Below are positions 1 to 7,218 of a stretch of DNA of 64,000 nt, in pieces (within the stretch, counting starts at the first letter, position 1; every line of letters starts with the position of its first letter). A program made the position numbers and the translations under genes. The notes beneath the pieces are model-generated. The model was not told the DNA's origin and did not search any database. It worked only from the letters and a program-made list of their open reading frames with translations. The DNA lies in contig NZ_CP092109.1 of NCBI RefSeq assembly GCF_025263685.1, positions 1,923,001-1,987,000 of the forward strand, given 5' to 3'. This DNA comes from Geoalkalibacter halelectricus (GTDB taxonomy: Bacteria > Desulfobacterota > Desulfuromonadia > Desulfuromonadales > Geoalkalibacteraceae).

Positions 1-86
1 TGCGCCCCGACATCTTCGGGGTCGCGCTGCCAGCGGCGATACAGAACCTCAAGCCAGGCGGGATCGAGATTGTGGATAAAGTCCAT
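1..86 (-). CDS. sucA: Probable 2-oxoglutarate dehydrogenase E1, N-terminus only
   Basis: Only the first 28 codons lie in the window; the gene runs off the left edge. The visible peptide includes DPAWLEVLYRRWQRDPEDV, which resembles the N-terminal segment of the thiamine-diphosphate E1 component of the 2-oxoglutarate dehydrogenase complex, where an aromatic/Leu-rich helix is followed by a DP-x-x-V turn. The ATG at 86 is the only start in this frame before a long unfavourable stretch, and no clear ribosome binding site precedes it. With so little sequence the assignment is a family-level inference; the rest of the gene would settle it. Confidence 0.45.
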   Translation of the reverse strand, partial: MDFIHNLDPAWLEVLYRRWQRDPEDVGA

Positions 87-160
87 GAGTCGGAGCTGTC
101 CGTGAGAAAGAGGATGAAGGAATTTTTGCCCCCGGGCATGGCGCCCAAAGGCCGGAAAAA

Positions 161-188
161 ATTATAACATCCCCTTTTTCACCCGCAA
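161..188 (-). promoter_or_regulatory. Candidate sigma-70 promoter for the left-edge gene
   Basis: On the minus strand a perfect TATAAT (161-166) lies 16 bases downstream of TTGCGG (183-188). It would give a leader of about 70 bases before the ATG at 86. The -35 box is weak, so this rests mainly on the -10 element. Confidence 0.4.
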
Positions 189-219
189 ACCGCCCCGCCT
201 CGGGAACCGGCCGCGCCCC

Positions 220-690
220 TTAGCGCACGATCATCCAGCTGCCGTCGGGCTGGCGGCAGGCGGTGCCGTAGGCCTGCTGGGCCTGTCCGCCGATGTTGAC
301 GGTCTGCATGTATTCGCGACAGTATTGGCCCTCGGCGGTCTGAAAGGTGCGCACCGGCGTCAGAGTGCCCGAATTGCCGCTGTCGGGATTGTGCCAGGTG
401 CTTGCCTGGTGGCTGCGGTTGTATTCCAGGGATTGCTGGGCGTTACGCTCCATCCACATGCGATCGGCGCGGTCGAGACTGCGGCCGACCTCCTGCCCGA
501 TGAGCGCGCCGGCCAGGGTCCCGACCGCCACCCCCACCAGTTGGCCGCGGCCCTTGCCGACCTGGGCGCCGAGCAGGGCGCCGCCGCCGGCACCGATGAG
601 CGTCCCGGCCGTTTCCTTGGGGCCGGTGCTGGTCGCGCAACCGGAGAGAGCCATGGCCACCAGCAGCAAAATGACGAGAATCTTTTTCAT
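220..690 (-). CDS. Glycine-zipper outer-membrane lipoprotein (17 kDa surface antigen-like)
   Basis: The protein has 156 residues. It starts MKKILVILLLVAMALSGCA, a lipoprotein signal with lipobox LSGC, so it is probably lipidated and placed in the envelope. Residues about 30-75 form a glycine-zipper hairpin (GAGGGALLGAQVGKGRGQ... GTLAGALIGQEVG), typical of the Rickettsia 17 kDa antigen / YmgG-type family. The C-terminal half (TFQTAEGQYCREYMQ... GTACRQPDGSWMIV) matches the small surface-antigen domain often found after this zipper. The start is chosen at 690 because it opens the signal peptide and has CAGGAGT nine bases upstream; a longer in-frame start at 747 would bury the signal. Precise role unknown; a structural envelope role is the usual inference. 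Confidence 0.85.
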   Translation of the reverse strand: MKKILVILLLVAMALSGCATSTGPKETAGTLIGAGGGALLGAQVGKGRGQLVGVAVGTLAGALIGQEVGRSLDRADRMWMERNAQQSLEYNRSHQASTWHNPDSGNSGTLTPVRTFQTAEGQYCREYMQTVNIGGQAQQAYGTACRQPDGSWMIVR

Positions 691-810
691 GGATGCCACT
701 CCTGTCTGCAATGGGATGCGATCACGGCCGACGGGTGCAACCTTCATCCCTTGCCTCTAGTTTACCACCATCGCACCCGGTATGGGCCGAGGGGCGCAGC
801 GCCGTCTCTC

Positions 811-1293
811 TCAGACGACGGGCCCGGCCTCGTGGCGCGCCGCGGGCACCTTGCGCGCCTGCAGCGGCTTGACCAGACAAGCGGCGCCCTGCGTGAGGTG
901 ATGACGGAAGAACTCGTTGGCGTGCACCTCGGGGGGCACCTCCGTAGCGGCAAGGGCACGGTAGCCGCGCTCCGCGAAAAAGGCACCGCTCTCCCCGCCG
1001 GCGGCCAGGTAAAATTGGCGCGCGCCCTGCAAAGCCGCAAACCGCTCGATGCGCACCAGCAGCAGGGATCCGATGCCGCGACCGCGAAACGCCGGGGCCA
1101 CCGCCGGCGGGCGCAACAGCGCGGCCTCACCCAACACTTCCATGCCGACTATCCCCGCCAATTGCCCCTCCGCACGGCACATCAGCAGATGTTTGACTTT
1201 TTCGGCATCAAGATCCGCGTGATAGAGGCCGCACTCGGCCGACAAGGCCTTGATGGACGGCAGCAAGGGAGGTTGGGCGAAAATAAAGATCAT
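811..1293 (-). CDS. GNAT-family N-acetyltransferase
   Basis: The 160-residue protein carries the acetyl-CoA binding signature RGRGIGSLLL near residues 70-80, followed by the alternating helix/strand pattern of the GNAT fold (RQFYLAAGGESGAFFAERGYR). The size and the C-terminal FFAERGYRAL segment resemble ArsN2-type or amino-acid N-acetyltransferases, but no substrate can be read from the sequence. The ATG at 1293 has GAGGAG about six bases upstream. It stands alone, with no arsenic or amino-acid genes adjacent. Confidence 0.8.
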   Translation of the reverse strand: MIFIFAQPPLLPSIKALSAECGLYHADLDAEKVKHLLMCRAEGQLAGIVGMEVLGEAALLRPPAVAPAFRGRGIGSLLLVRIERFAALQGARQFYLAAGGESGAFFAERGYRALAATEVPPEVHANEFFRHHLTQGAACLVKPLQARKVPAARHEAGPVV

Positions 1294-1317
1294 GACAACT
1301 CCTCAGAAATAAAAATC

Positions 1318-1367
1318 GTAACTATTCACCCGCCTGTGGGATCGCAACCCCAAGGCTGATCAGTTAC
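1318..1367. repeat. Dispersed 50-bp intergenic repeat, copy 1
   Basis: The unit begins GTAACTATTCACC and ends GATCAGTTAC, so the ends form an inverted GTAACT/AGTTAC pair, with the core GATCGCAACCCC. Related copies lie next to rnpB (about 13845-13885) and before cysK (about 43778-43826), all sharing the core of a GGGG/CCCC hairpin around TGCGA. It sits between the GNAT and VanZ genes and carries no reading frame. Confidence 0.65.
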
Positions 1368-1376
1368 AAAATGTCA

Positions 1377-1790
1377 TCATCGCCAGAAACGGCGCTGGAA
1401 CCAGGAGCAGAACCACAGGGCCAGAACGATGCCGAGGGAATTGAAAGCCACATCGCTCAGGGAGCCGAAGCGGCCGGGAACGGTGGTCTGGTACAACTCG
1501 TCGAGCACGCCATAGGAAAAAGCGATCAGACCCGCCGCGACCAGGCGGGTGCGTCCCGCAACACCCAGGGCCGCCAGCGCCCCGAACCACAGAAAGGCGA
1601 GAAAGCCGTAGAGAGGAATATGGAGAAAGTTCTGCAGCGTGGGCGGCATCCAGCCCAAGGCGCTTTTTTCCGGCGCGGCCAGGTCAAAGGAAATGGAGGA
1701 AAGACCGAATATCGCCACCATGAGCAGCAGCGGCAGGACCACGGCAATGCGTCGCTGCGCGGGAGAAAACCGATCTCGGACTTGGGGCAT
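1377..1790 (-). CDS. VanZ-like membrane protein
   Basis: The protein has 137 residues with about four hydrophobic segments. It carries the family signature YGVLDELYQTTVPGRFGSLSD followed by FNSLGIVLAL; the D-E...Q...PGR...S..D...N..G pattern is diagnostic of VanZ-like proteins. VanZ itself affects teicoplanin resistance, but most members have no known role and there is no glycopeptide-resistance context here. The ATG at 1790 has only a weak upstream ribosome binding site. Confidence 0.85.
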   Translation of the reverse strand: MPQVRDRFSPAQRRIAVVLPLLLMVAIFGLSSISFDLAAPEKSALGWMPPTLQNFLHIPLYGFLAFLWFGALAALGVAGRTRLVAAGLIAFSYGVLDELYQTTVPGRFGSLSDVAFNSLGIVLALWFCSWFQRRFWR

Positions 1791-1813
1791 GGTAAGAATC
1801 CTGATTGGCGGCC

Positions 1814-1982
1814 CTAGGAGGCTGTCGGACTATCCGGGCCGCAGCGAAAGTCTGGATGTTTGAGTCCGGATTTTGGCTCCTTTGAGAGTGCATAGCCGTA
1901 GCTACGTGCCGAAAAGGAGCCGGAATCCGGGCCAAACAGCCGGATTTGCAGCCGGCTCATGGATAGTCCGACAGCCTCCTAG
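1814..1982. mobile_element. Palindromic MITE-like element A, full-length copy
   Basis: This 169-bp non-coding element is bounded by perfect 22-bp terminal inverted repeats (1814-1835 and 1961-1982). The ends read CTAGGAGGCTGTCGGAC inward from the left and its reverse complement on the right. A second internal inverted repeat (GGCTCCTTT / AAAAGGAGCC) surrounds a short central palindrome CGTAGCTACG. A shorter copy lies at 37636-37727. It encodes no transposase, so it would need one supplied in trans. Confidence 0.8.
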
Positions 1983-2006
1983 AGAGCGGCCGCGCCGGCT
2001 AACAAA

Positions 2007-2696
2007 TCAATAGCGTGTGACGCTAAAAAGCATTCCCTGGTAATCAAAAACCGCCCCGCTCGGGGTGATTTCCTCAAGCACCAGATCCTCGGCCAGCGAC
2101 TGCCCCTCGCGCAGGAGCAGCCCGTTGATGCGCACCAGGCGCTGCGCCGGCTCGGCGGTGTAATAGTGCAGGGAGAAGGAGAAATCCGGAAAACCGGCGC
2201 GCTGGGCGCGCGAAAGTTCCTCCAGACGCGGGAGGGGCTGCGCCAGGGTGGCCACGACCTCGTGAGGCCTGGGCGCCTGGAGTTCAGCCAACAGGAAATC
2301 GGCCTGGGGCGCAGGTGTTGCCGGCACCGCGGGGGCTTCCGGCGGCTCAAGCGCCGGGGCTTGCGAAGGCGATTCATCCTGCAGTCCGGCGACCGCGACC
2401 GACGCTGAACCGCCGGGGGACTCCAGGGGTGCCACGGGAGAAATCTCCACCGGCGCGGCGACTTCCGTGCCGGATGCGGCAAGTTGGGGTGCCTCGGGGC
2501 TGGATTGGCGGGGCAGCAGCCACCAGGTCAGCAAGGAGGCATTGAGCAGCAGGGCGACGACCAGCAGCACCAACAGCGGCGAGGCCTTGCGCCGGGACCG
2601 GTGAGCAGCCCTGAGGTGATCGGTCTGCAGATCCGGCACCTGGCCCGTGGGGCGCTTTTTATCGGATTTTCGCAGGGCGTCGAGAATAAACGACAT
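2007..2696 (-). CDS. gspB: Type II secretion GspB-like protein
   Basis: The 229-residue protein starts MSFILDALRKSDKKR, the usual opening of GspB/ExeB proteins. One transmembrane helix lies at about residues 39-60 (LLVLLVVALLLNASLLTWWLL), then a Pro/Ala/Glu-rich periplasmic linker. The C-terminal GspB domain (about 160-229) contains VRINGLLLREGQSLAEDLV and ends GMLFSVTRY. GspB works with the ATPase GspA/ExeA to insert or assemble the secretin through peptidoglycan. The gspA-like gene lies six bases downstream, so they are co-transcribed and probably act as a complex. Confidence 0.88.
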   Translation of the reverse strand: MSFILDALRKSDKKRPTGQVPDLQTDHLRAAHRSRRKASPLLVLLVVALLLNASLLTWWLLPRQSSPEAPQLAASGTEVAAPVEISPVAPLESPGGSASVAVAGLQDESPSQAPALEPPEAPAVPATPAPQADFLLAELQAPRPHEVVATLAQPLPRLEELSRAQRAGFPDFSFSLHYYTAEPAQRLVRINGLLLREGQSLAEDLVLEEITPSGAVFDYQGMLFSVTRY

Positions 2697-2702
2697 GGCC
2701 GC

Positions 2703-4349
2703 TCAGCTCCCCGCCTTGCTCAGGCGCGGCTCGGCGCTGCCGAGGGCGTTGCCGAGCTGAATCAGGGTCTTGCTGCCGACGATGCCGTCGGGCTGCAAAC
2801 CGCGCGAGAGCTGAAAGCGACGCACCTCCTGGACCAGCCGTTCGTCGTAATCCGGCCGGGTACGCGGCTCCCAGTCACGGCCGTCGATTTCGGCCAGGCG
2901 CTGATCGAGCCACAGCACGAAGGGATCGCGCGCGCCGGGGTGCAGATTGCCCGAGTAGTCCGGCGGCTCGCGAAACACCAGGGTGAATTCACCCAGCCAG
3001 TGTGCCTCGATATCGGCCACCGCCACCTGGCGTTCTTCTCCGCCGACCACCAGGGACGCCCGATCGCCGTCAAGACCGACCAGGGCAACCTCATAGCTGT
3101 GCTCGTCGCGGTAGATCCTCAGCAGGGCCGGACGATCGAGCACCTCCAGGGTACGAAAATTGCCACGATCACGCAGGCACCGCAAACCCAACTCCTGGAC
3201 GAAGGCGCAGGGGTCGGCCCCCGCGGACGGCATCACATCCATGTCCCAACGGGCCAACAGGCCCTGTAGAGCCAGGGCGCCGCTCAAATCCGGGGCAACG
3301 CTCCCCGGCCAACTCAGATCATCCAAGGCCCGCGCTTCGCCGGCCTCGTTGGCCTCGCCGGGTGGCGCCTCATCGACCGCTTCGTCGGAGGCGCTCTGCG
3401 CGGCCAGGACCTGCACGCCCTCGCCGCCGCCATCATAAAAATAAACGCCCGCCGCCACCACCGCCGCAACCGCCACCGCCGTTACGCCGACTCCAACCCA
3501 GCGTAGCAGCGCTACGGGACGCGCGGGCCTCTCCCCGAAGACTTCCCGGGCGGCCTGGCGCAGAATAGCCGGGGTGACCCGTCGCTGTTCTTTGGCAAAT
3601 ACCCCGAGCAGGGCACGATCGCAGAGCAAGTTGACCATCCGCGGCACGCCGCCGCTCAGCCCATGGAGTCGACGCAACACGGAGCGCGGAAACAGATCCG
3701 TGCTTGCGGCACGTGCCAGCCCCGCGACCTGCAGGCGGTGATGGACATAGGAAACCATCTCCTCATAAGCCAGGGGACGCAAATGGTAGCGCGCGGTGAT
3801 GCGCTGGGAGAACTGACGCAACTCCTGGCGCGCCAGGATGTCGCGAAACTCGGGCTGGCCGAGCAAAATGATCTGCAGCAACTTTTCGCGGTTGGTTTCC
3901 AGGTTGGTGAGCAGGCGCAACTGCTCAAGGACCGAGACGCTGAGGTTTTGCGCCTCGTCGATGATCACCACGGTGCGCCGCCCGGCGGCGTGATTGGCGA
4001 GCAGGTAGGCGTTGATGCGGTCGACGAACACCTTGACGCTCTGATTGCCCTCGGGATAGGCGATCTCCAGTTCGTCGCAGATGGTGGCCAGCAGTTCGCG
4101 GCTGGTGACCTTGGGATTGAGGACGAAGGCCACCTCGCAGTCGTCCGGCAGTTGTTCGAGCAGACAGCGGCACACGGTGGTCTTGCCGGTACCCACCTCG
4201 CCGGTGAGCAGCACGAAACCACCCTCGCTGCGAATCCCGTACACCAGATGCGCCAGGGCCTCGCGGTGATGTTCGCTCATGAACAAATAGCGGGGATCGG
4301 GCGCGATGGAGAAGGGGGCTTCCTGCAATCCGAAATAGTCGAGGTACAT
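2703..4349 (-). CDS. gspA: ExeA/GspA-like AAA ATPase with peptidoglycan-binding C-terminus
   Basis: The cytoplasmic N-terminal ATPase has Walker A GEVGTGKTT (about residues 51-58), Walker B VVIIDEAQNL and a sensor LLGQPEF. A single transmembrane helix follows (VGVGVTAVAVAAVVAAGVYF). The periplasmic part holds a papain-like/C39-type segment and a C-terminal peptidoglycan-binding domain (VRRFQLSRGLQPDGIVG). This is the standard ExeA plan, coupling ATP use to secretin assembly across the cell wall. The ATG at 4349 (MYLDYFGL) is chosen; a GTG three codons upstream (4358) is also possible, and neither has a strong ribosome binding site. The gene is followed by gspB. Confidence 0.88.
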   Translation of the reverse strand: MYLDYFGLQEAPFSIAPDPRYLFMSEHHREALAHLVYGIRSEGGFVLLTGEVGTGKTTVCRCLLEQLPDDCEVAFVLNPKVTSRELLATICDELEIAYPEGNQSVKVFVDRINAYLLANHAAGRRTVVIIDEAQNLSVSVLEQLRLLTNLETNREKLLQIILLGQPEFRDILARQELRQFSQRITARYHLRPLAYEEMVSYVHHRLQVAGLARAASTDLFPRSVLRRLHGLSGGVPRMVNLLCDRALLGVFAKEQRRVTPAILRQAAREVFGERPARPVALLRWVGVGVTAVAVAAVVAAGVYFYDGGGEGVQVLAAQSASDEAVDEAPPGEANEAGEARALDDLSWPGSVAPDLSGALALQGLLARWDMDVMPSAGADPCAFVQELGLRCLRDRGNFRTLEVLDRPALLRIYRDEHSYEVALVGLDGDRASLVVGGEERQVAVADIEAHWLGEFTLVFREPPDYSGNLHPGARDPFVLWLDQRLAEIDGRDWEPRTRPDYDERLVQEVRRFQLSRGLQPDGIVGSKTLIQLGNALGSAEPRLSKAGS

Positions 4350-4358
4350 GGGGCTCAC

Positions 4359-4751
4359 TAGAGAAAAGCGCGGTGACTTAAAAGGTTAGCGCACATGTTA
4401 GGGGAGTGCGGGAAGGAAAGTCAAGAAGTGACGCCCGCTCATCAGGGATGTCCCACAAGGTTCCGTGATTTGACGACCGTTAAACAGTGTTTTCACCGTG
4501 CCCATTGAGTAGGACCTGTTTTCCTTCAGTTTCCCTAAAAAACCATAAAATAGTTTTTCCTTTTAGGATCCCCCCATTGCCAGTGCTTAATAAAAATATT
4601 TTTTTCCTTTCCGGTTTTTGGTTTTTATTTTGCTGCGTATACGCCATTGCACCGTCCGCCACCACCAAAGGGCGACATGCAGACAATGAATGCTTCACCC
4701 CGAAGTCCATGGGAAATTGCAACCCCGGATCAACGCGGAAGGAGAGATCCA
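4359..4751. other. AT-rich intergenic region between gspA and the hydrogenase locus
   Basis: About 390 bases separate the divergent gspA-like and hydrogenase genes. The right part (4530-4640) is much richer in A/T than its surroundings and holds the sigma-54-like promoter at 4618-4636. In-frame ATG codons at 4677 and 4686 lack good ribosome binding sites, so this stretch is best read as leader rather than coding. No RNA gene was recognised. Confidence 0.5.
4618..4636 (+). promoter_or_regulatory. Candidate sigma-54 (RpoN) promoter of the hydrogenase-chemoreceptor operon
   Basis: The sequence TTGG (4618-4621), then ten bases, then GC (4632-4633) within TTGCTG, follows the -24/-12 spacing of RpoN promoters (TGGCAC-N5-TTGC). 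The -24 box is only partly conserved because CAC is replaced by T residues. RpoN control of hydrogenase and chemotaxis genes is common in this group, so the match is plausible but unproven. Confidence 0.35.
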
Positions 4752-6254
4752 TTGGCCAAGATAGTTCTTGATCCCGTCACGCGCATCGAGGGGCACCTGC
4801 GCATCGAAACCCAGGTCGCCGCCGGGCGGGTCACGGAAGCCTGGAGCAAGGGCGAGATGTTTCGCGGTTTCGAAGCTCTGCTGCAAGGTCGCGACCCTCT
4901 TGACGCTCCGGTCATCACCCAGCGCATCTGCGGCGTGTGCCCCATAAGTCACGCTCTCTCATCTTGCAAGGCCATCGAATCGGCAACCGGCCTCAACGTT
5001 CCGGCCAACGGCCGCTACTTGAGAAATCTCATCCTCGGGGCCAACTATCTGCAAAGTCACATATTGCACTTTTACCACCTGTCGGCCCTCGACTTCGTTC
5101 ACGTCGAGGCATTGCTCGACTATTCGGGACGGGATCCGGTACTGCTCGACCTGAAACATTGGGCGCAGAGCGAACTCAACACCAATCGCGTTTTACCGGT
5201 GGCGCCCTTTCTGCCGAAATTGCCTGGCGACTATGCGCAAAATGCCCAATGGAACCTCGGCGCTCTGAGCAACTATGTCGAAGCCCTGGACATACGCCGC
5301 GAGGCCCATCGCATGGCCGCCCTCGTCGGAGGGAAAATGCCCCATGCCGCGACGCTGGTTCCCGGAGGGGTGACCTGCGCGACCGACGCGGACATGCTTG
5401 AGGATTTCCGCTCCCGCCTGCGGCGCGTAAGGCGCTTTATCGAAAGGTGCTACATTCCCGATGTCCTTCAAGCCGCGCGTCTCTACCCTGAGTATGCCAC
5501 CGTCGGGCGCGGAGTGGCACGTTTTCTGTCCTACGGCGTTTTCGACGAGGAAAGCACCACCTGGATGCCCGCCGGAACCCTCAACGGCCGCGGCCATGAA
5601 CGCCTGGATCTCTCTCTCATTCACGAGGACACCACAACCGGGTTCTATCGCGGCAACCACAAATCCCACCCGCAAAACGCCCCAAGCCCCATTCCTCAAA
5701 CCGACAAACCCAGGGCTTATTCATGGCTCAAGGCACCACGCTATAACGGATTAAGTTATGAAGTCGGACCCCTGGCACGCATTATGGTGGCCGCGGCGGC
5801 CGGCGAGCCGTCCATCGTGGATCCCCTCACGGATTTTCTTCGTGAAGCCCGCCTGGGGCAGGACCAGCTTGCCAGCACCCTGGGGCGCCACGCGGCCCGG
5901 GCCTTTGAGGCCCAGCTCATCGCTGCGCGCATGGAAAACTGGCTGGATGCCGTCACCCCGGGCGCACCGGCGATCTTGCCCTACCAAAACAGCGACGCGG
6001 GCAACGGGGTCGGATTGATCGAGGCGCCGCGAGGCGCGCTCGGCCATTGGATCAGCCTCAAATCAGGGCGCATCGGAAGTTACCAATGCATCGTGCCCAG
6101 CACCTGGAATTTTTCCCCGCGCGACGGCGATCAGAATCCCGGCCCGGTCGAGAGCGCCCTGGTGGGCACCGCGGTCAATCCTGAATTCAAGGGGCTTGAG
6201 GTAGCGCGCGTCGTGCGCTCCTTCGATCCCTGCATCGCTTGCGCCGTGCATTAG
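4752..6254 (+). CDS. [NiFe] hydrogenase large subunit without C-terminal extension
   Basis: This 500-residue catalytic subunit binds the Ni-Fe(CN)2CO centre and interconverts H2 with protons and electrons. The N-terminus MAKIVLDPVTRIEGHL is typical. The L1 motif RICGVCPISH supplies Cys60, Cys63 and His67; the L2 motif DPCIACAVH supplies Cys494 and Cys497. The start is TTG at 4752, because GGAAGGAGAG lies just upstream and the reading begins exactly at the family's usual start; in-frame ATGs further upstream have poor sites. The gene ends TAG directly after His500, so the C-terminal peptide normally cut off by a maturation protease is absent. The small-subunit gene follows 24 bases later, the reverse of the usual order. 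Confidence 0.93.
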   Translation: MAKIVLDPVTRIEGHLRIETQVAAGRVTEAWSKGEMFRGFEALLQGRDPLDAPVITQRICGVCPISHALSSCKAIESATGLNVPANGRYLRNLILGANYLQSHILHFYHLSALDFVHVEALLDYSGRDPVLLDLKHWAQSELNTNRVLPVAPFLPKLPGDYAQNAQWNLGALSNYVEALDIRREAHRMAALVGGKMPHAATLVPGGVTCATDADMLEDFRSRLRRVRRFIERCYIPDVLQAARLYPEYATVGRGVARFLSYGVFDEESTTWMPAGTLNGRGHERLDLSLIHEDTTTGFYRGNHKSHPQNAPSPIPQTDKPRAYSWLKAPRYNGLSYEVGPLARIMVAAAAGEPSIVDPLTDFLREARLGQDQLASTLGRHAARAFEAQLIAARMENWLDAVTPGAPAILPYQNSDAGNGVGLIEAPRGALGHWISLKSGRIGSYQCIVPSTWNFSPRDGDQNPGPVESALVGTAVNPEFKGLEVARVVRSFDPCIACAVH

Positions 6255-6278
6255 TTTTCATCCGAAGGGGTGCCTAGC

Positions 6279-7190
6279 ATGAAAATGACACGCAGAACCT
6301 TTCTCAAGGACGCCGGTATCTTCGTCGCCGCCCTTGGTTTGGAGCCGGTCTGGCTTCCCAAGATGGCCGACGCCCTGGAGGACATGGCCTACGGCCGCGC
6401 GCCGATTCTCTGGCTCCAGGGCCTTTCCTGCTCCGGATGCTCCGTGAGCCTGCTCAATTCGGAAAGCCCCGGTCCCGCCGACCTCATCACCCGCTACCTG
6501 TCCCTGTACTTCCACCAGACCCTCTCGGCGGCTACGGGCCCGGCCGCCAAGGACGCCGTGGAACGGGCCATCGCCAAGGGGGGCTACATTCTGGTCGTGG
6601 AGGGGGCGGTTCCCCTGACGCTGAAGGAAGCCTGCAAATTCGCCGACGAAAACTTCGCCGACCAGTTGCTGCGCGCGGCCCGATCCGCCCAGGCCGTCGT
6701 GTCCACCGGCACCTGCGCGGCCTTCGGCGGGATTCCCGCCGCCCCGCCCAACCTCACGGGAGCCGCCGGAGTCGATGCCGCCCTGAAGCAAGCTGGGCTG
6801 CGCCGACCGTTGATCAACTTGCCGGGTTGTCCCGCCCATCCGGCGTGGATCGTCGGCACGCTGATGCAGGTCCTAAAAGTCGGCATGCCCGATCTCGACG
6901 CGCACCTGCGGCCGAAGATCTTCTACGATCACCTGCTGCATGAGCAATGTCCCCTTTTTGCCCTGTACCAGAAGAAACATTTCGCGGAAAACCTCGGCGA
7001 GGAGGGCTGTCTATTCAAGATGGGCTGCCAGGGCGTCATCACCCAGGCCGACTGCTCGCTCCGTGGGTGGAACGGCGGTGTGAGCTGGTGCATTCGCGGC
7101 CGCAGCAACTGTATCGGCTGCGCGCGTCCGGAATTTGCCCTTGATCCGCGGTTCGCCTTTTTCCGCCTCAATGAGGAAAATCTCTTTTGA
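6279..7190 (+). CDS. [NiFe] hydrogenase small subunit, Tat-exported
   Basis: This 303-residue electron-transfer subunit opens with a twin-arginine signal (MTRRTFLKDAG), so the folded heterodimer is exported. The proximal cluster ligands are in LSCSGCSVS (Cys51, Cys54), STGTC and LPGC. Distal-cluster ligands are His and Cys in HEQC and two Cys in GCLFKMGC. The medial-cluster region reads ADCSLRGW...VSWC...NCIGC; Cys stands where many enzymes have Pro, favouring a [4Fe-4S] medial cluster. No C-terminal membrane anchor is present (it ends FFRLNEENLF). ATG 6279 is preferred over GTG 6270, with AAGGGG eight bases upstream. No cytochrome b, hyp or protease gene is adjacent. Confidence 0.92.
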   Translation: MKMTRRTFLKDAGIFVAALGLEPVWLPKMADALEDMAYGRAPILWLQGLSCSGCSVSLLNSESPGPADLITRYLSLYFHQTLSAATGPAAKDAVERAIAKGGYILVVEGAVPLTLKEACKFADENFADQLLRAARSAQAVVSTGTCAAFGGIPAAPPNLTGAAGVDAALKQAGLRRPLINLPGCPAHPAWIVGTLMQVLKVGMPDLDAHLRPKIFYDHLLHEQCPLFALYQKKHFAENLGEEGCLFKMGCQGVITQADCSLRGWNGGVSWCIRGRSNCIGCARPEFALDPRFAFFRLNEENLF

Positions 7191-7218
7191 AACCTGACTT
7201 ATTTCAGGAGCTCAACCA

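Noticed and set aside
4480-4752. Small minus-strand frame of 90 codons upstream of the hydrogenase
   Set aside because: No ribosome binding site, no family pattern, and it covers the A/T-rich promoter region.
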